Part shown: piece by piece, positions 13,201-28,200 of the stretch | How the letters are laid out: each line of letters opens with the position of its first letter | How positions within the stretch are numbered: position 1 is the stretch's first letter | NCBI RefSeq assembly: GCF_964355755.1 | Contig: NC_092672.1 | Coordinates: 18,968,501-19,032,500 of the forward strand | DNA from: Antedon mediterranea | Taxonomy: Eukaryota; Echinodermata; Crinoidea; Comatulida; Antedonidae | DNA: 64,000 nucleotides | Reading direction: 5' to 3' | Notes under the pieces: generated by a model | What the model was told of the DNA's origin: nothing | What the model saw: only the letters and a program-made list of their open reading frames with translations | Databases searched by the model: none | Translations under genes and position numbers: made by a program

Positions 13201-16200
13201 GTTTTTAATGGAGGAGCAGTGTTCGAATGAATGAGCAGCACCGCCATAGCCTGCGATTAATTAGTGCCTGTTAGGTCCTCTACCGCAGGCCCCTCACGCT
13301 CAAGCAACAAACTCCTCACAGCGTGACCATCCGTCTAGTCCAAATTGTAACTCCTGACAATGGGCGGACCCTCAGAAACCAATTTCAACCAATCACGTTC
13401 ACGTACAGTATTTACATAGGCTATGTAATATATATATATTGCAACAGCATACCACTGTACATACAAGCTCTCTTGAAGACATGTTTACTCTTTATGTCTC
13501 GAAATAAAAAAAAAATGATAGTGATTTGTGGACTAAAGCATTTGTGGAAAGGGGTGTTCAATAAAAATTTCTACTTTTCAAGGCATATCTTGCTCTTCGA
13601 GTAGAAAGGGCTATTGATTTATCCAGGTAAGTTAGGCACGAAATAGACTATGAGTTTAGTACAGTAAGTACAGTAAGATGCACTGGTGCTTACAGCATAC
13701 CATACTGCACAGAACATCCTGTAATCTTACAATATATATAAGCATTACAAAACTTCATCATAACCAGATTATAATAAAACAATTATAATATTCACAAATA
13801 AAAAGTAAATAGAATGGGAGTTTGGTTTACATCTGTGTGAACTCACTTGATTCGATGAACCTGGGTTTGCATACACCCTGGTGCTTAGTCTGTGCGAATG
13901 CAGCTATACAGAAGAAGATCATTTTAAATTTGTCATTGAAGTACTGTATAACTGTATTTCCTTAACCATTATAACTTATTAATCTATTTGCACAGCATCT
14001 TTTGATTACGATAAGAAGTTTAATAACTTTCAATTTCAGGTCAAATTTGGAATAATTGGTCATTTTCATTGGCATATAAGTACTGTACAGTTTTGAACAT
14101 ACAGCAGTGCATTCTCAATGGGTACCTTTATTTATATTTTGAAATTTTAGAATTCCCTACCCTTCATCATTATCCAAATTAAATGCAAAACATAAAACAA
14201 GTAGCATCATTTAAATAGTGCGAAAAAAGGAAATTAGACAATTTTTATGAACACAACAAAAATGTAATAACACACATACACACATAAAAATATGTAAAAA
14301 TAAATTATTATAACACATGCATTTTGTAGACAGAGCCTTGAAATTTAGAGAATTTTATACTGTAGGTAGGGTAGTGAAAATATAAACATCCAACCAGTAG
14401 GTGCACCATCTGAAATTGCTTTGTTTCTAAAGCCAAATGTTTGGCTTACTGTACTGTGTAGCTTACATTCAATTTAAGATGGACGTAGCTGAATAAAAGT
14501 TAAATAATGATGTGTTATGGAACAAATAGTAATTGTGTTGTATCATTCAATGGGAAGAATATTTTCAATCTAATCTCATAGTCTTGTTTATTGAATAGAA
14601 CAGTCAATCTTTCAACACATAGAAATATTCTCCCACCCATCATCATAAACTATGCTGTACCTGTACTACAGTACATAGAACACCTATTTGAAACCTAAAC
14701 AAAGTGTCTCTTTGAAGGTGTATTTTCCCCCTTGTTTGAAAAAAAAAAAAAAACAACTGCTGAAAATATAATGCGAAAACATGCATTTTCCTTCTACAGT
14801 CAAGCATTACTATACAAACACATCTTTGCCAATATCAATCAAAACATCTCTAAAAATATACAATATATTAAGGACATTATAAATTAATGCTTAATTTAAT
14901 ACTAAAGTAGGAGTTAAAATTTTGTTTAAGATAAGACAAGTATGATAATGTATGAACACGACATTTTGAAACTAAAAGGACAACATTACCAAGAAAAATA
15001 TTATTTTGACAACTTAGGGATGTACAGTATGTATATGATCTCAGAACAATTGTGAGATTTACATTACAATATCACAACACACGCTCGCCATACAGCCGTA
15101 GCTGTAAATTGCTGTGACGTCAAGTGTGCTTAGCAAAATCTACCTCATGAGTTTTCATTGTTGTTAATGTACAAGATTCATATTATTTAATTATATTTCA
15201 ATTGCTAATTTGACCTGCATTAGGCTTAAATTTGCCAAAATGTTTTAGTGTACAGTACATGTTATTTTGAAGAAACACTTCAATATGCAGATAGGCAAAA
15301 AAAAAAAAAAAAAAACAACAAAATTCAACATTTATATGTTTTACGATTTATTTATTAAAACGTGTGTTTACTAGAAATTGTCACACTTTGGTATTGACCC
15401 CCGAGGTAGCTAAAAGAATGACGTATGTGATGATGTGATGGATTCACTCAACGATATCGGTAAAGTTGTCCTTTAAAGTACCACATAAAAATAGATTTTT
15501 TAAATGCTTTAAAGATTAAAATGCGATTTATATTATGGGCACCCAAAATCAGTGAGTACTATACTGTAGGTTTTCCATCAAAATCTACATGTAATTGTAA
15601 GTAATAAAAAGTGTTTAAAAATATAGGACACTTTATTAAATGCAATTTAAATGAAATTAAAAATACTATACAATATTGATCACGACAAAACATAGACAGG
15701 AACAACAGTAAATACAACAAACTATTACAATACACAGTATAATAACACATTATTACTGCAGTACATGAAGTAATCCGTGTATGGCTCCTGTATGCTGTGC
15801 CCGTCTCCTCATGGACGACATATCCGGCTGCTGTTCCATTGCAACATTTATGTTAAGTTTAGAGAAAAGTTTAAAGAAAAAAATTCAAAATAGGAAAGAT
15901 ACAGATAATAAAATCAATCAGTGGGTGGAGGTAGTACTGACGTACAGTACCCAGCAGAAATATATGACAATATAAAACGACGTCAGATGACTAGTAGTAC
16001 TGCACCGTATGTAATATTTAATATAAATTTGAATTTTACAGTAATTGAATTTTTAAATTAGATTTTAATTTTATGAAATCAAAATGTTAGTATTGAGGAC
16101 ATAAAATAATTTACCATACATATGCAATAGGAAGTTTGACAAAAAAATAGATACTGTAAAGTATTATACTGTAGTAAATAAAGCTACAATTAAAAGTTCA

Positions 16201-19200
16201 AAGTTCTATTGATTCACTACACTTACAATGAATCAAGGTCTGACCAGTGAAATAAACAGTATAATAATATAATATTAATAACAATAAAAATAAACAAGTC
16301 TACCGCTACTCGCGGTAGTCTACCGCGCTACCGCTATCTCGACGTTTTCTACCGCATTTTGATTTTTTTTACAGCATTTTCAAATTTCCCCATATTTTTG
16401 GCCAAATTGATTTACGGTTACGCCCAGGCTCAGCCCAGATCAACAATACAAAAGTGAGGCAGGATGTTGAAACAATGTCTATTCATGCAGTCTCCGTGGT
16501 CTATTATTGTATATTTATTTGTATGCACTGCCTTTGTTAAACCGTAACAATAATATAAACATGCACGGTACTACACGACGCCGGACGTAGAAAAAAAGAA
16601 GCGTGCAACGAACCGTGAATCAATCACGTGGTAACCGGAATACGCGATTATCAATTTTGGGGAGGATCCAAGTTTTAACTAAATAAACGCTTTGCACAGT
16701 GGTTGAGACACGTTTTTAATAGTTATTACATTTTTAAACACCCTCATAATTAATGAACTCTACCAATGTTGATCCGCTGCAAAGAACAACAGATCGCACA
16801 TCGCACGAGGTTGTTGAGGCGGTGTTTTATTTGGTTTTACTGTACGATTCGATAATAGGAACATGTTAAATGATTTAAAAGGCATGGATTCGCCAAGCAA
16901 GTAGGCCTACGTTTAATAAAAATTTACCTAAGATTTTCGTAAGCTCTTTTGTTCAAACTTGTTATTTATATAGCAATAATCCACCCGTTCCGGCATGCAC
17001 GCTAGGCCTCTGGCTCTAGCCTCTAGGCCTACTCCTCGATCGATCGATGTCGCTGGTGGTGGAAAATTTCCCGGCGATAAGAAATCGGCGAAATAGCTCA
17101 TAAACGGCCTACATTTTAATGTTATCTTTAATGCCAGTGTAATTACGTATGGATAAAACAATATAAAACTCAATGTTTTTCATCTGAAATAATATGTTAA
17201 CTCGCGTAATGTAGCATAAGACGGATTCGGAATAGTTATTTCGATTGTTTTTGAGTTTTAAAATGGTAGCTAGCTAGGACCTAGAAGTAGAAGCCCTTAG
17301 GCTAGGCCTGTGCCTAAAAAAAATGAGTAAATTCTATTGGGCAATACTATCATGTGTAAATATTGTACATTATGTAATTAAGTTAAATTATTTTATATAC
17401 TGAATTTTAGTTAATAAAATACATGCAGTATATATTTTTAAAATTCTTTGTACTGAGGATGTGTCCATAAAAAAAATAAGAATGTAAAAATACTGATGGA
17501 TAAACCTATGTAAAAATTAAGCCAACTTATGTGTAAATATTGTATACTGACTATATGTAAGTAACATATTTAGTTAATTAAGAGACGTAAACGACACGCG
17601 TTGATTTTCGATTCCCCGCGCGTTGACTTTTGACGCCCCTACGAAAATGTGGTTCACGACAAAATCTCCTGCAAATGGACTTTCCCAAGTTGGGACCTCT
17701 GTGCATTGTGTTGGCTTTTCATGAATGTGAAACAATGTGAAGTAATTTGTAAACCGTGTGTGTAAATGTTTTATATGTAAATGTATGTCTGTGTGATGTA
17801 CTTGAATTGTGTACAGTTATACAGTAGCCCTGGCATAATCAAAATCTTGCAGGCACTTTTTTTTTCCTACTGTACTTCAATGAGGCATGGTTGGATGTAT
17901 TGATTCTCCCCCTGGAAAAAATAGTTTTTAATATACCATTTTAATGTCACTTAATAGTAAAAATTCCTTTTTTTTAAACCAAAAATTGGATCGAAACAAA
18001 ATAATTTTCCCGAAAAACTGTAAATTAAAGCAAAAAATAGTCTTGCAAATTACTAATATTAGTGACATAAAGGGATCCATACTCTAGAAAGGGTTATTAG
18101 ATATTAACCAATCAGAATGACATTTGATGTGAATACAGCATTGTACAAAAGGTCTTTTGTACTGTTATAATATTTAAAGCATGTGTAGTAAAGGTGTCAC
18201 CCATTTGTGAACATACAAATTAAACTTGCATTTAATTGGCAAGATTGACCAAGATGAGACACTAACCAAGAGTAATTTGAATGTTCATGACACGTTTTAA
18301 TTTTTGTAAAGTACAATTGATCAAACCAATTTAATTAAAAATTTAAAAAGTAACACAAACTAAAATTAAACTTTATTTGTTTTATTGTCAAGTTGCTAAT
18401 AATGAGTATTATGTTAAATTTGTCTTCTTTTGTTCAATTTGGAAAAAATTAAAATACTGTTCTTGAATATTGAAAATGGAGGATTTTTTTTGGTTCTTTT
18501 TGACAATTTTAACTGAAAAAAAATTATTTCTCAATAATTTACAACATAAGATTTTTACTTCATCTTGAATTGTATTTCACTTTATCCAGGTAAAGCTAGG
18601 CATGATATACAGTAGACATTTACATTTCTGGATGACAATGAGTAAATTTACCTTTAAAGCAAAAGCATGTTTCGTTCCAGGTAATTCAAGCTCCGTTGTT
18701 TCTCTAACTTCTTCTATCAGGAAGCAGTATATTCCTGCTTTTGGTTTTGATGACTGTTGGGCAAAAATAGATTAACATTTTAAACAAGAAATATTTCTTA
18801 CAAAAAACACTGCTCGCTTATTGAAAAATATTGTTTATTTCAAATGTTTTTTAATGTGTCATTTTATTGTCACATAATAGTTATTTTAGCTGAAAAAAAT
18901 GTAATTAAAAGCAACAAATACTTAAATTGTCTGTCAGACAATGGTTTTTGGGTTTCTTTTCTCTTTTTATATGTGAATAAATATAATTTTTTTTTTTAAA
19001 TACTCAATTTCTGTCACTTTAGTTAATTTTATTGCTAAGGTCAAGTCTGGGGGTCACTCACAACTCTAGATATTTCAAGTGTGAAGTATCCTATTACAAA
19101 CACAAACTTTAATGGACTGTTTTGATAATAATTAAATGAATATCTGACAGTACCAGAAATGCTTTGGGATTTGTAATTTTAGCATGACATGTCCTAATAG

Positions 19201-22200
19201 ACTCTTTTCCCAGACGTTTTTTGGGTCTACTGTAGCAGCTGGAATCAATAAATTATAGTGGAGTTTCCATTTTCGCAAAACTGTCGTCCTTAGAACTATA
19301 ACTGCTGCTTGCTTTAGCTTCTGATTGAGTAGTCCTAATGGGACGTAGCGGGCTAGAGCAGCAGCGTGAAAAGGTATATTATTCAACAACTGCACACACA
19401 AGGCGCTGGGGTTAAAAAATCACATACAGTACAGTACAGTAACCTGTATACTAGACTAGGGATATTGTACACTAAAAGAACCAATTATCGATGATCTTTA
19501 TAGATAGTAAATGTGAAATGAACCACTACAGCTTTTTTCATCTTCATCGTTGCTGCAACTGAACGCAACTGACCTTAACTGGCCTGCAACTGACCTCAAC
19601 TGAATGCAACTTTTAGTTGACATGTTTTATTTTTTCCAGTTGCTAGAAAGTTGACATACAGTAAGTACTGTAGTTTCTTTCAGTTGAGTTACGTTGAGTT
19701 ATAATAAGTGCACATTTAATCTTATAGTGGAACCGTATTTATAACTTTAATGGTTCAAGCCTCACTAAAACAAATATGGTGATAGAACAAGTATAAACCA
19801 TATGTCAAGTGTACACATATTTATACTCATGTGTACTTAAATAACAAAAAGTACATCTTTGGATATGAGTGGAGGTTACCCTGTACTGTTGTGTACTGGC
19901 TCATGCAGCCACTGTGGTGGACAAGCAAAATTTAGTAAAAAATAATAAAGTAATTTTTATACTGATTTATATCTTGTTTATGTACAGTATCACAATAATT
20001 AATTTTGCCATTGGGCCACCATTAATATTACCACCAACCATTTTTGTGCAATAAAGTTTAATGAACAGTTAGTAGGATATGTTTGTTAGACTGACTACAG
20101 TATTGTAAAGAATATATTGAAGCAACATTTGATATCATCATAAATCATTTACATTTTCTAATGGTATGGCATGGTATACTATAAAAGTATACACTGTCTC
20201 TCTGGATGTACTGTAGCTCTGAAATAACATCTCAACATAAAAACTTTAAAAAAAGTATTGCTAATCAATTATCAAAATTTAAAAAAAGGTCTACTATTAC
20301 TGTAATATTGTTAGGTCTTTCAGTAAGCATTACAGTATAAGAATATTACTGTATGGTGTATTTCAGTGTACAAGTCGCACCTGTGTATAAAACACACCCA
20401 AATAATAACAAAACATTATTCTTTGTCGTAATACAGTATATAATTTATAAGATACACTTATTTCTAGGCCGGAATTTAAACATTTTACAATCAAAACATT
20501 GGTATTTTTAATAAAATAATGATACTTCAGACGTATTTTTGTTCAAGATGATATAATTTCATTTATTTGATTGCCTTTTTTATTACATCATAATCAGGGG
20601 TCTTCTACTATAAAGTGAATGTTCCACGAAAATAAAAATCCCCACAATTCTTCAGTTACGATGCACTGTGTGGTGAGGCTAACCCTCATGTACGTCTTTC
20701 ATTGCATACTGTTAACACTTTGACTGCCAAACACGAAGATCTTCGTTTTTAGAAATACAACGCTTGACTGCCAAACACGAAGATCTTCGTTTTTGATGTT
20801 TTTTTAATGAATCCGATATATTGGTTAATTATTGGTTTATATTACAAATTTGAACACTATATTCGGTCTGGACCACAAATATTTTACTATTTGAAAGTAC
20901 CTGACGATAAAAATGGATACACTGTAACGATCCTAACGACGATTTGTTTGGTTGGTCGGCGGCAAGAAGCGGCGGGAAGATACAGCCGCAAGCCGATCAC
21001 TATACTGAGCTATTATATACAGCGTATTATATAACCATGGCGCGTCGTATGAGTGCGGACGAAGCATTTGCAGAGTATTTTGCTGATTCTGACTCTGAAA
21101 ATGACATCCTAGTTTCAGATGATGTAAGTAAACACACCTTATTGTTGTATATAGTAAATTATAATGTAAAGTAAGGGCTCTAAACACAGCGTGTACAACT
21201 AAACATTTATTCAGAAGAGAGAGAACAATTATGGCACGCCAAAGGCGTCGTTACAACATGCATATATAACACATCCTCCCTACCATTTTAAGAATAGTAA
21301 AGACTAGATTCTAGAGTTCTGTACTGTTCTGTAATCATTCGTAATTATAATGTTTCAATCAAAGTTTTCTGTATAATATCTTTCAATGCAATAATGAATA
21401 ATAAAGTTCAACTAAAATCAACTTCTTGTTTCATGTCTATTTACAAGTCTAGTCTCTTTGGTGGGCGAATATTATTTCTTTTTGGATATCGACGTATGGG
21501 TGCAGTTTCTTGTGTAAGAGATGCGCTGCCAGTTGTAACAGGTGTGTCGGCGTTAACATTTCGAGTAAGGTTATCTGATTGTGGAGCGTCTGTTGGATTT
21601 AGTATTTCTGGAACATGGTCATCCTGGGTGAATATTTCTGTAGGAGTGACATTCACCATAGTTGGGTGTAGTTGATCAGCATGACGCCTCCATACTGTTC
21701 CAAGTCCTGTGTCAACTGTGTAAGATAGTGGACCAGTTTTTCCTTGTATTTGAGCTGGTATCCATTTCTGGTTTGTGTTACGATAATCACGGACCATTAC
21801 TGATTGTCCGGGTTGAAACTCTCGGATACTGGTTCCACAATGTTTTGCAAACTTCATACGATCTTGACCTTTCAAGACAGTAGCTGTTAGATCCGGTTTC
21901 AAAAGATCCAAACGCGTTCGTAGATTGCGTCCGTAGAGTAATTTTGCAGGTGTTTCCTTGGTAAGTGTATGAGGAGTTGTTCTGTACTTAAACAGAAATG
22001 TACTCAGATGTTGCTGTAATGAACAACAACTGTTTCCTCTTGCTTGCTTAATGGCCAATTTAAACGTTTGCACAAATCTCTCTGCTAGGCCATTTGTTCT
22101 GGGGTGATATGGGGATGATGTGGTATGTCGAATACCATTTGCTTTCATGAAATCTGTAAATTCCTCCGACTTAAATTGAGGACCGTTGTCCGATACAATT

Positions 22201-25200
22201 TGTCTGGGAATACCATATTGGCTAAACATAATTCGCAATTTCTCAATAGTCAGTTGTGCTGTAGTAGATCTCATTGGATAAACTTCTGGCCATTTGCTAT
22301 GGGCGTCAACAACAATTAAAAACATAGAGTTCATGAATGGCCCTGCAAAATCTATATGTAAGCGATCCCATGGGGCAGATGGCCACTCCCAAGGGTGTAC
22401 TGGTGCGGATTTTGGCATTTTGCTTGTTTGCTGGCAACCGATACAAGATTTACAAACTTGTTCAATTTCGCAATCAATGTTAGGCCACCAGATGTAAGAG
22501 CGAGCTAAGTTTTTCATCTTAACAATCCCAATGTGTCCATCATGTATTTCATTAAGAATAGCAGCACGAAGTCTATCTGGAATTAGTACTCGATTTCCCC
22601 ACATTAAACACCCTTGATGGCAAGTAAGTTCTGTAAGACGGCGCTTGTAGGGTGTGTACGCTTCTTGGTCAGGAAGTTTGTTAGTCCCTTTTAAAACAGT
22701 ATCTAATACGTGTGACAGAATCTGATCTTTCTGTGTTTCTTTCCGTATTTCTGTACTTGATATCGGCAACCTTTCAATCTGGGAGGTGTAGAATGTAGAT
22801 GCCTCATCGACGTAATCAATCACATCTGTAGGTATAGGCAATCTACTCAATCCATCAGCATTCCCATGAGCGTGCGTGTTGCGATATTCGATATCATATG
22901 TATGTCCAGATAGGTAAAGGGCATATCTTTGTAGTCTTGCAGCAGTCATTGCTGGAATTGACTTTTGTGGATGCAAGATGCTTACTAGCGGCTTATGATC
23001 TGTCACCAAAGTAAAATGTCGGCCATGCAGGTAAGTATGAAACTTTTGTATTCCCCAATAAAGTCCTAATGCTTCCTTATCTATTTGGGCATAGCCCTTT
23101 TCAGCTTTTGTTAAGGAGCGAGAAGCAAATGCAATTGGTCTTTCCTTTCCGTCTGGCATAATATGTGAAAGAACGCTACCAAGGCCGTATGGCGATGCAT
23201 CACAGGCTAGTTTAACTGTTAGTTCAGGATTATAGTGGCATAGAACTTGGTCTGAAGTTATAAGTTCTTTGACCGCTTTAAAAGCTTCATCACATGAATT
23301 TGTCCATTTCCAAGTTTTTTCATTTTGTAAGAGTTCATTCAGGGGTGCGACTATGGACGATAAGTTTGGCAAAAACCTACGATAGTAATTTATTAAACCC
23401 AAGAATGATCGCATTTGCTGTTTGTTGTCAGGTTTTGGCGCATTGATAACTGCATGTATCTTGTCAGGGGATTTCTGTAACCCTTTTTCAGTTATCACAT
23501 GACCACAGTATGTGATGTCCTCTTTGAAAAACTCACATTTCTCACGATTTACTCTTAAGTTGTATTTCTCTAATCTCTCTAAAACTGTGTCCAAGTTTTT
23601 TAAGTGTTCCTCAGTTGTTTTTCCGCTGATGATCATATCATCCAATATGCAAGATGTAAAGGGTACATTTTGCAGTACCTGGTCCATCGCTCTTTGCCAG
23701 ATTGCAGGAGCTGAGGCTACACCAAATGGAAGTCGGTTATATCTAAATAACCCTTTATGCGTATTAATAGTTAACAGTTCCTTTGAAGTGTCTTCCACTT
23801 CCATCTGTAAATATGCTTGTTTAAGGTCAATTTTTGTAAATTTCTGACCTCCTGCTAGAGATGCAAAGATATCTTCTATTTTAGGTAATGGGTACTGTTC
23901 TACTTTCATCACAGGATTAATTGTAACTTTAAAGTCACCACAGATTCTAACTTGCCCTGACTTCTTCTGTACAGGTACAATGGGAGCTGCCCATTCGCTG
24001 TATTTCACAGGGCTAATAATCTCTTGATTTTGTAGTCGTCCAAGCTCTTTTTCGACCTTGTCCCTCATTGAATATGGGACATTTCTTGGCTTGTGGAACT
24101 GTGGTTTGCTGTTTTCAGTTATGTAGATACTAGCTTTAATATTCTCCAGTTTCCCCAATTCATCTTTAAAAACAGCTTTATGTTTTTCTAAAATTTCATC
24201 CAGACCTTTAGTTGTTGCTTTTGCCTCATCAATGGCTTTTATTTCATGCCAATCTAATTTAAACTTCTTTAGCCAATCACGTCCGAATAAGGCTGGTCCG
24301 TTCAATGGAACGACCAATAACTCTGCAATTTCTTCATGATTGTTAAGACACACTTTAGTATTTAGCATGCCTATTGGTACAATAGTCTCACCAGAATATG
24401 TTTTCAACCTAATTGTAGTTTTCTGTAATGGTAACGACTGGAATGCTTTCTTGTAGGTCAACTCTGGAATCAGTGATACTGATGATCCAGTGTCCAATTC
24501 CATAGGGATTTTCTTTCCATTTATAGATGCAACCACTATAATTGGCTCCACTTTTGACTTATGATTTGCATATAGCATAGGTTCATAGTTGACTTCCTCT
24601 CCCTGTACATACTGTACATTCTTTTTAAGGTTACCAGTGTTAGGCTTTGACACATTATTGTCTTTCTTTTTCTTCATGCATACTTTTTCTAGATGTCCTT
24701 CCTTGGAACAGTAATTGCAAACAGTATGTATGTGCCTGCAGTGATCAGCTTTATGGCCTGTATTACCACATCTGTAACAGTGTGTAGATGCTTTACTTTG
24801 TTTATGACCTTGGTGTCTTTTAGATTGGTAATTTTTTGTAGTAAACTTATTTACATTGCTCTCACCTGTAGTATTTGGTGTCCTTGTTTTCTGAAATTCT
24901 GTAGCATCACGACTTGCTGTTTCCATAGCTACAGCGGTTTTAATTGCATCATCTAATTTAAGGTCATGAACCGCCAGTAAACGTTTCTGAATGTTCTCTT
25001 GACGCAACCCGCAGACGAAAATGTCTCGCAGTGTCGAGGTCAAAGTGTTTCCGAAATTGCAATGAATGGCTAACCTTCGTAGTTCAGCAATGTATGAAGC
25101 AATGCTTTCCCCGCTATGCTGTTCTCTTTTGTAGAACCGAAATCGTTCAGCGATTTCCGATGGCTTTGGGCAAAGATGTGTCGTGAGCTTTGTAATTAAA

Positions 25201-28200
25201 TCTGCGTAAGACAGTGTCGCTGGTTTCTCCGGTGAACACAAATTCTTTAGTAGCGTGTACGTTTTCGGTCCGATGAGTGCAAGCAATGCCGGTACCTTCC
25301 GATCATCATCGACCTTGTTGGCTACAAAATATTGATCTAACCGTTCGGTATACGAATCCCAAGCTTCTAAAGATGAATCAAATTCTTCCACCTTTCCTAT
25401 TATAACTGCCATGCTCATCTTCGTCGCCAAAATTTATGTTGTATATAGTAAATTATAATGTAAAGTAAGGGCTCTAAACACAGCGTGTACAACTAAACAT
25501 TTATTCAGAAGAGAGAGAACAATTATGGCACGCCAAAGGCGTCGTTACAACATGCATATATAACACTTATAAAATATATAAACTGTAGGCTAGGCCTTTA
25601 GGGTGGCCTACTAGCTAGGCCTACTAGGCCTAGGCCTAGGCCTATATTAGGCTACTAGCCTAGGCTATTCTATAGGCCTAGCTAGCTAGGGCTAGCTAGG
25701 CTAGGACGGATTAGCCTAGGTAGGCCTAGGCTAGGTCGGCTAGGCTAGGCCTAAGAAGCCTATAGCCTAGCTAGGCCTAGTAGTATAGGCCTAGGCCTAC
25801 TACTAATAATACCCTTTTTAGGCCTGTAGAAACTTACTTCTTGGGCCATCGTCAACTAGGCCTAGTAGGAGCCTAGAGGCCTCTAGCTAGTTGTCGATGG
25901 CCCAAGATACTAGGCTAGGCCTGGCCCTAGCTAGCATAGGACAGAGAGAGATACAGATAGGCTAGGCCTAGAATACTAAATGTAGCCTATATAGGCCTAG
26001 GCCCTAGGGATACCAGCCTGTGGTTTAGTAATACTAATAGTAGGTATGCCTAGGCCTACTACTAGGCTATACACACTCCGACATAGCCTATAGCTATACT
26101 ATAGTAGGCATTCTAATAAGTGTACTTGTTAGTCTCTCTGCTTTAGTGGACTAGCAGGCCTTCCTACCGGTAGCTCTTGGCCAAGTATTGTCGTCCTAGT
26201 CTCTATTAGACCTTGGTTAGCTACCTAGGGTAGGTAGACGAATAAAAAAATATATATTCTCAACAGGAAGATCATGGTACCTCAGAAAATGATGACTTGG
26301 ATAGTGGAGATGATATTGATAATATGGAAGAAAATGTAAATTATGGAGGAGGTAGCTTTGAAATGGAACATGATGTAAGTAAAGTAGTATCCTCTTGTAC
26401 TGTAAGTACATATACGTCCTAGCTAGAAATACGGTACCACATACCATATACCATGTATATATATCTTCTACTTGTATGGTAAATGTCATTACATCATAGC
26501 CATCTAATACGAATGGCGATCTTCGCAACAAGCTAATGGTAGGTTAGGTTCAGTTGATAGTTGAGAAATGACATGTATAATACACTGTATGTCAAACCCA
26601 AACAATGTTAGCCTACTATACTAGGAAAAATAACATACACGCTAATTAATATAATATGTTGGTTTTTTTTGTGTACTATTTACATATTTAAATATATTCT
26701 CAACAGCAGCATTATGATATAGCAGAAAACGGTGACATTGGTGATGGTTTTGTTGAAGAAGATGTAAATGAAGGAGGTAGTTTGGAAATGGAATATGATG
26801 TAAGTAGAGTATTTATTTACACAAAATTACTTTTGTGTTTACAATCAAAGTATATTTATCAAAATGTTGGTAAACTCAGCCGTTTTTGTTTGTACCACAA
26901 ATTTATAAAGTGTAGACATAAAGTAATATGTTTATTTTTTTTATTCCTTACTAAATAAAGATAATTTTATTTTTTATTCACAATGCATAGAAGAGGAAAT
27001 TGGAGTGGAGTTGTGGCTTGGTGGTTATGATGCTTGACTATCAATCTAAGGGTCCTGGGTTCAAGTCAGGATTTTTTCTCATGACTATTAATTGCAACTC
27101 CACTCCCAAAGACTTGTAATAAGTCTTTGTTTTTGTAGAGCATCTTGTGTATATGTTTGTTCTGTGAACTGGAGAGCCACCTTTGAGAGAAGGACAGTGA
27201 TTGAGTTCAATTATGGTTATCCTTGGCAATTTGCCTAAAATTGAATGAGATAAGAATGATGTACTGTACATTGGAATATGCAATTTGTTAGTCATCCTAC
27301 TAGTACGTAGGGTAGCCTATCTTACACACATATTAAAATATATTCTCAACAGGAGGATCGTGGTACAGCAGAAAATGATGATTCGGACAGTGGCGGTGTT
27401 GTTGTTGTTGAACAAGAAGAAGATGTAAATGAAGGAGGTAGTTTGGAAATGGAATATGATGTAAGTAGAGTATTTATTTACACAAAATTACTTTTGTGTT
27501 TACAATCAAAGTATATTTATCAAAATGTTGGTAAACTCAACCGTTTTTGTTTGTACCACAAATTTATAAAGTGTAGACATAAAGTAATATGTTTCTTTTT
27601 TTTATTCCTTACTAAATAAAGATAATTTTATTTTTTATTCACAATGCATACAAGAGGAAATTGGAGTGGAGTTGTGGCTTGGTGGTTATGATGCTTGACT
27701 ATCAATCTAAGGGTCCTGGGTTCAAGTCAGGATTTTTTCTCATAACTATTAATTGCAACTCCACTCCCAAATACTTGTAATAAGTTTTTGTAGAGCATCT
27801 TGTGTATACGTTTGTTCTGTGAACTGGAGAGCCACCTTTGAGAGAAGGACAGTGATTGAGTTCAATTATGGTTATCCTTGGCAATTTGCCTAAAATTGAA
27901 TGAGATAAGAATGATGTACATTGGAATATGCAATTTGTTAGTCATCCTACTAGTACGTAGGGTAGCCTATCTTACACACATATTAAAATATATTCTCAAC
28001 AGGAGGATCGTGGTACAGCAGAAAATGATGATTCGGACAGTGGCGGTGTTGTTGTTGTTGTTGAACAAGAAGAAGATGTAAATGAAGGAGGTAGTTTGGA
28101 AATGGAATATGATGTAAGTGTAGAGTATTTATTTACACAAAATTACTTTTGTGTTTACAATCAAAGTATATTTATCAAAATGTTGGTAAACTCAACCGTT

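Larger units (their letters stand above)
21143..25565 (-). mobile_element. Ty3/Gypsy LTR retrotransposon, complete, 4423 bp
   Basis: Two 129-bp LTRs (21143-21271 and 25437-25565) are identical base for base, begin TG and end CA. They are flanked by the 5-bp duplication CTTAT (21138-21142, 25566-25570). The minus-strand LTR carries AATAAA. A polypurine tract (ggtagggaggatg) directly precedes the 3' LTR, and a TGGCGACGAAGATG primer-binding-like site lies 7 nt after the 5' LTR. One long gag-pol ORF fills the interior and there is no env. Identical LTRs and an intact ORF mean a very recent insertion. Confidence 0.95.
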
